Source of the DNA: Sporobolomyces roseus | Taxonomy: Eukaryota; Basidiomycota; Microbotryomycetes; Sporidiobolales; Sporidiobolaceae | Assembly (NCBI GenBank): GCA_016617785.1 | Contig: JADILM010000007.1 | Location: 1,464,515-1,528,514, forward strand | Length of the DNA stretch: 64,000 nt | Reading direction: 5' to 3' | Program-made: the position numbers and the translations under genes | Notes under the pieces: model-generated | What the model saw: the letters and a program-made list of their open reading frames with translations, nothing else | What the model was told of the DNA's origin: nothing | Database searches by the model: none | Shown here: positions 61,719-64,000 of the stretch, one piece after another | Numbering within the stretch: position 1 is the first letter of the stretch | Layout: each line of letters starts with the position of its first letter

Positions 61719-61730
61719 CCCAATACGTTA
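61719..61730 (-). repeat. Right terminal inverted repeat
   Basis: CCCAATACGTTA, the exact reverse complement of the left end. Confidence 0.9.
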
Positions 61731-61738
61731 GAGGAATT
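61731..61738. repeat. Right 8-bp target site duplication (GAGGAATT)
   Basis: Exact copy of 61103-61110, directly after the right inverted repeat. Confidence 0.9.
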
Positions 61739-62161
61739 AGAATCGCTGCGAAAGGAGAAATTATCTTTATCCGATTCATCTTCGAATCATCTTTGAATTA
61801 TCATCCTTGAATCGATCCGCTCGAAGTGCATCACAGTGTACAGCTCAGAGAGGATTGTCCCTTGAGCGTCTGAAGAAGCTAGAGGTAGCGAAAGCAGGAG
61901 AGTAGACGAGGAGAACGAGCAAAGTTGCAGACAAACGAAAATGAAAAGCAAACGTTCAAAGCCAAAGATTTGACAGAGACAGTCACTGTAAAGCGAGAGT
62001 AGAGCAAGATGTGGGTTAGGGCAGGACGAGGAACTGACTGTGAGAAATAGTGGGATGCAGACAGTTGGGAGTCAACATCGAAAAGGAAAAGAGAATCGAG
62101 AGAGGAAGCGAGCTCACAGCTTCGACTACCCTTCTCTCAGATCTTCTTGCCTGCTCACTAA
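61739..62161. other. Intergenic flank of the transposon
   Basis: 423 bp between the element and the 3' end of the next minus-strand gene. No gene seen. Confidence 0.4.
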
Positions 62162-62800
62162 TTAGAATTGATACATACTCCTCTTGCGTCCACTGAGACG
62201 ATCAGCACCTAGTGAGTGTTGCATCTGTGTGTCGTTTCGCGCGAAAGTAGCAGTTTCGATTTCCCTCTGATGCTTCTGACGGACGAAAGCTTGATAAACT
62301 CTACGACGTCGACGTTGGAAAGCTAGATCCTTGACGATAGTCTTGACTTGGAACTCAGGAAGAATTTGCCTCGTAGGTTCTTGTGTGTCCCTTATTTCTA
62401 GTGCAGTTCCAGGACGATCTGCAGGCCGCTGCTCCCATCGAGGGTTGGCGAGAAAGGTCTACAGGCCGCCAGATTCAGCATCGACGTCAAACGCGGAAGG
62501 GGAGGAACTCACCGAGCCAGGTTTAGTAGTAGCAATTCGCAATTCGGTCAACTTATCCCGGATAAGCTCAACATCCTTCACGTCCTCGATGACTGCAGCC
62601 AAGGGAGGAAATGTGACTTGTTCGTGAGTCCCGAAGTCTCGAGGCTCAACAGCAATGTGGAACGTCGCAGACAAGCTTTTCCTCCAAGATTCGAACGTGC
62701 GTCTTCTTGCGCGACTCGACTGCGTTGAAGGTTCGTTGAGGATTGCCCTGACCAACCTCGTGAGATCTTCTTGCTGTCTTGCACGTTCTGAAGACTGCAT
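62162..62800 (-). CDS. Hypothetical basic helical protein
   Basis: Exons (complement) 62513-62800 and 62162-62458 give 194 aa; one 54-bp intron in phase 0 (GTGAGT donor, CTGTAG acceptor). Not recognised. The N-terminus (MQSSERARQQEDLTRLVRAI) and the segment RRRTFESWRKSLSATFHIAV are basic and helical. VTFPPLAAVIEDVKDVELIR may be a small folded unit. The C-terminal exon includes QVKTIVKDLAFQRRRRRVYQ and AFVRQKHQREIETATFARN, strongly basic, which could bind RNA or a ribosome; that is a guess. It ends KRSMYQF. Confidence 0.6.
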
Positions 62801-63013
62801 ATCGTAGAGAAAGTGAAGAGAAGAGGGAAGAGAGCAGAAAGGGATAGAGACGATAGCGGAATCCGTGAGTCCCTCGGAGCGAGCGGACAGGAGACAAATC
62901 CGAGACACGAGCACGTCATGATTGGTTTGCGCGGGCGCCTCGTGTGAACAGTGGGCAACACCTCCGAATCGAACCAGAACCGAGAACGAGAATCGAAAGA
63001 ATCAGGTTTGCGT

Positions 63014-63428
63014 TCAGACCGGTCTGATCGTGGCGCTCGGAGCGAAGGGAGTCTGAGAGGGAGGCGTGAGGTAGCCAGGAGCACTGACGAACTGATGCCC
63101 GTGGTGAGGATGGATAGACTGCGAGGTGAAGATGCGAAAGCGAGAAGAAGAAATTTCGAAAAGAGCTTCAGGAGCAATCGAGAAGTCAGCGGCTCCGTGG
63201 GCTGACCACATATAGTATAAAGACTCACTGATACGTCCAGAAGCTAGGCTGAGGCTGTCCGAGTCGGAATTGATTGTGGTTCTGGGTTGAAGTTGAGGAG
63301 AAGAACGAAGCAGAGAGACGACGCGGGGACTTGAGGTGACGCTTGTAGATTGTAGCAGGGTTATTTCTGAGTGTACCGAGAGCTATTCGAGTCGACTTGG
63401 AAGCTGAGGAGAGTGCGGCAAGACGCAA
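63014..63428 (-). CDS. Possible small gene, structure unresolved
   Basis: Two coding-like stretches in different frames. The 5' part (63225-63428) reads as a mitochondrial-type N-terminus (LRLAALSSASKSTRIALGTL, then RRLSASFFSSTS, ending QPQPSFWTYQ) and stops at a GTGAGT donor, but has no ATG. The 3' part (63014-63211) is an ATG-initiated 65-codon frame ending HPHHGHQFVSAPGY then TPPSQTPFAPSATIRPV. The obvious intron (branch GCTGAC, acceptor at 63148) does not join the two in phase. Either an upstream exon is missing, the short frame is its own gene, or the locus is damaged. Confidence 0.3.
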
Positions 63429-64000
63429 GAAAGAGCGAGTCGATTCTTGACTTCTTTCACGTCACACGACTTTCGGGATCACGCCAGACAGCTATCAGTA
63501 CACTCAACAGACCTCAACAGCTGATCGTAGACTGCGTCAGACCTCGTCTATCCTTTCCGCGTCACTTCACAACTTCCTCTCTTCGAATTCTTTCAACTCG
63601 ACAAGGGCGAACGCAAGCTAGCCCACGCTCGATTGAGGTATCAATAGAGCCGGCATCATGCTCCCCATTTGCAGCTCAAGCTCTCACGCGACTCGGGCTA
63701 CGATTCTGAACCCTCCAATTTCTTCGCTTTCGAATTTCGAACATTGTCATTCTTCCAACGCTCGATGCTGGTCTCTTCGAGTTGTGAGTTACACGGGGGG
63801 GTGTATGAAGAGGACTGGGAGGAAGAATGGTCTCAGAAGTGGTAGCAGAATCGGAACGTGCTTGGTTGAAAGAAGTAGGAATCGTTGAGAATCACGTCAA
63901 AGTAGCTCCTTCATTCCCTCTCTTTCCCACAACTATGCTGATTATGTACTTGTTGTCAGGTCGTTTGCTTGGTTCTTCCCCCGTCCAGTCTCCCACTACC
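63429..64000. other. Right-edge region without a supported gene
   Basis: 572 bp. Short frames on both strands but no motif, signal or exon chain that I can defend. May hold an upstream exon of the unresolved gene at 63014-63428. Confidence 0.35.

Larger units (their letters stand above)
61111..61730. mobile_element. Non-autonomous DNA transposon (MITE), hAT-like
   Basis: A 620-bp element bounded by perfect 12-bp terminal inverted repeats (TAACGTATTGGG at 61111-61122, its complement at 61719-61730) and flanked by an exact 8-bp direct repeat GAGGAATT. Each end also carries six copies of the heptamer GGCAGAA/TTCTGCC in both orientations within about 110 bp. No transposase reading frame is present, so it is non-autonomous. 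8-bp target duplications with short terminal repeats and dense subterminal repeats fit the hAT superfamily; Zisupton/KDZ, Merlin and P elements are alternatives. It sits between the 3' end of the gene at 62162 and the promoter of the gene at 60955. The intact ends and duplication suggest a fairly recent insertion. Confidence 0.85.

Noticed and set aside
61328..61810. 160-codon open frame across the right half of the transposon, as a transposase
   Set aside because: It runs out of the element, has no DDE/RNase H-type or zinc-finger motif, and is explained by chance.

Overview
This window reads as a fungal nuclear genome, most likely a basidiomycete and plausibly a Pucciniomycotina yeast. The evidence is compact gene spacing, many short introns (mostly 55-80 bp with GTRNGT-type donors and CTGAC/CTAAC branch sites), and the protein types. 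The lineage call is inference, since no rRNA or mitochondrial marker is present. Exon joins were worked out by hand; for every joined gene the phases close to a whole number of codons and end in a stop.

Layout. 1-402: 3' end of a VTS1-type SAM-domain RNA-binding gene. 864-5692: mitochondrial DNA polymerase MIP1. 5870-9364: a tandem pair of F-box/LRR-like paralogues. 9728-11141: spindle-checkpoint BUB3. 11525-16383: two members of an unrecognised protein family on opposite strands, flanking a type I membrane protein. 16910-17845: ERV25 p24 cargo receptor. 18265-25415: two large proteins of unknown role. 26165-27283: RRG9. 27551-31846: PI4P 5-kinase MSS4. 32265-34254: HEM14. 34557-35797: PIG-P/GPI19. 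36128-37750: CDK1/CDC28. 38151-41016: two disordered MPRR-type proteins. 41362-45202: coronin-7-like tandem coronin. 45950-51107: coactosin between two inverted copies of a PHO13-type HAD phosphatase. 51570-56797: cohesin SMC1. 57252-58972: a LEA/dehydrin-like protein. 60195-62800: two unknown genes with a small DNA transposon between them. 62801-64000: poorly resolved.

Most genes are unrelated housekeeping functions (mitochondrial DNA, haem and GPI synthesis, cell cycle, chromosome cohesion, actin, ER-Golgi traffic); there is no operon or metabolic cluster. Coronin-7-like protein and coactosin are both actin regulators and lie about 2.4 kb apart.

The most notable items are: a 620-bp element with perfect 12-bp terminal inverted repeats, an exact 8-bp target duplication and twelve copies of a subterminal heptamer; a start codon split AT|G by an intron and conserved in both tandem F-box paralogues; a 6-nt microexon in CDK1; a first coding exon of one codon in coactosin; and three GC-AG introns.
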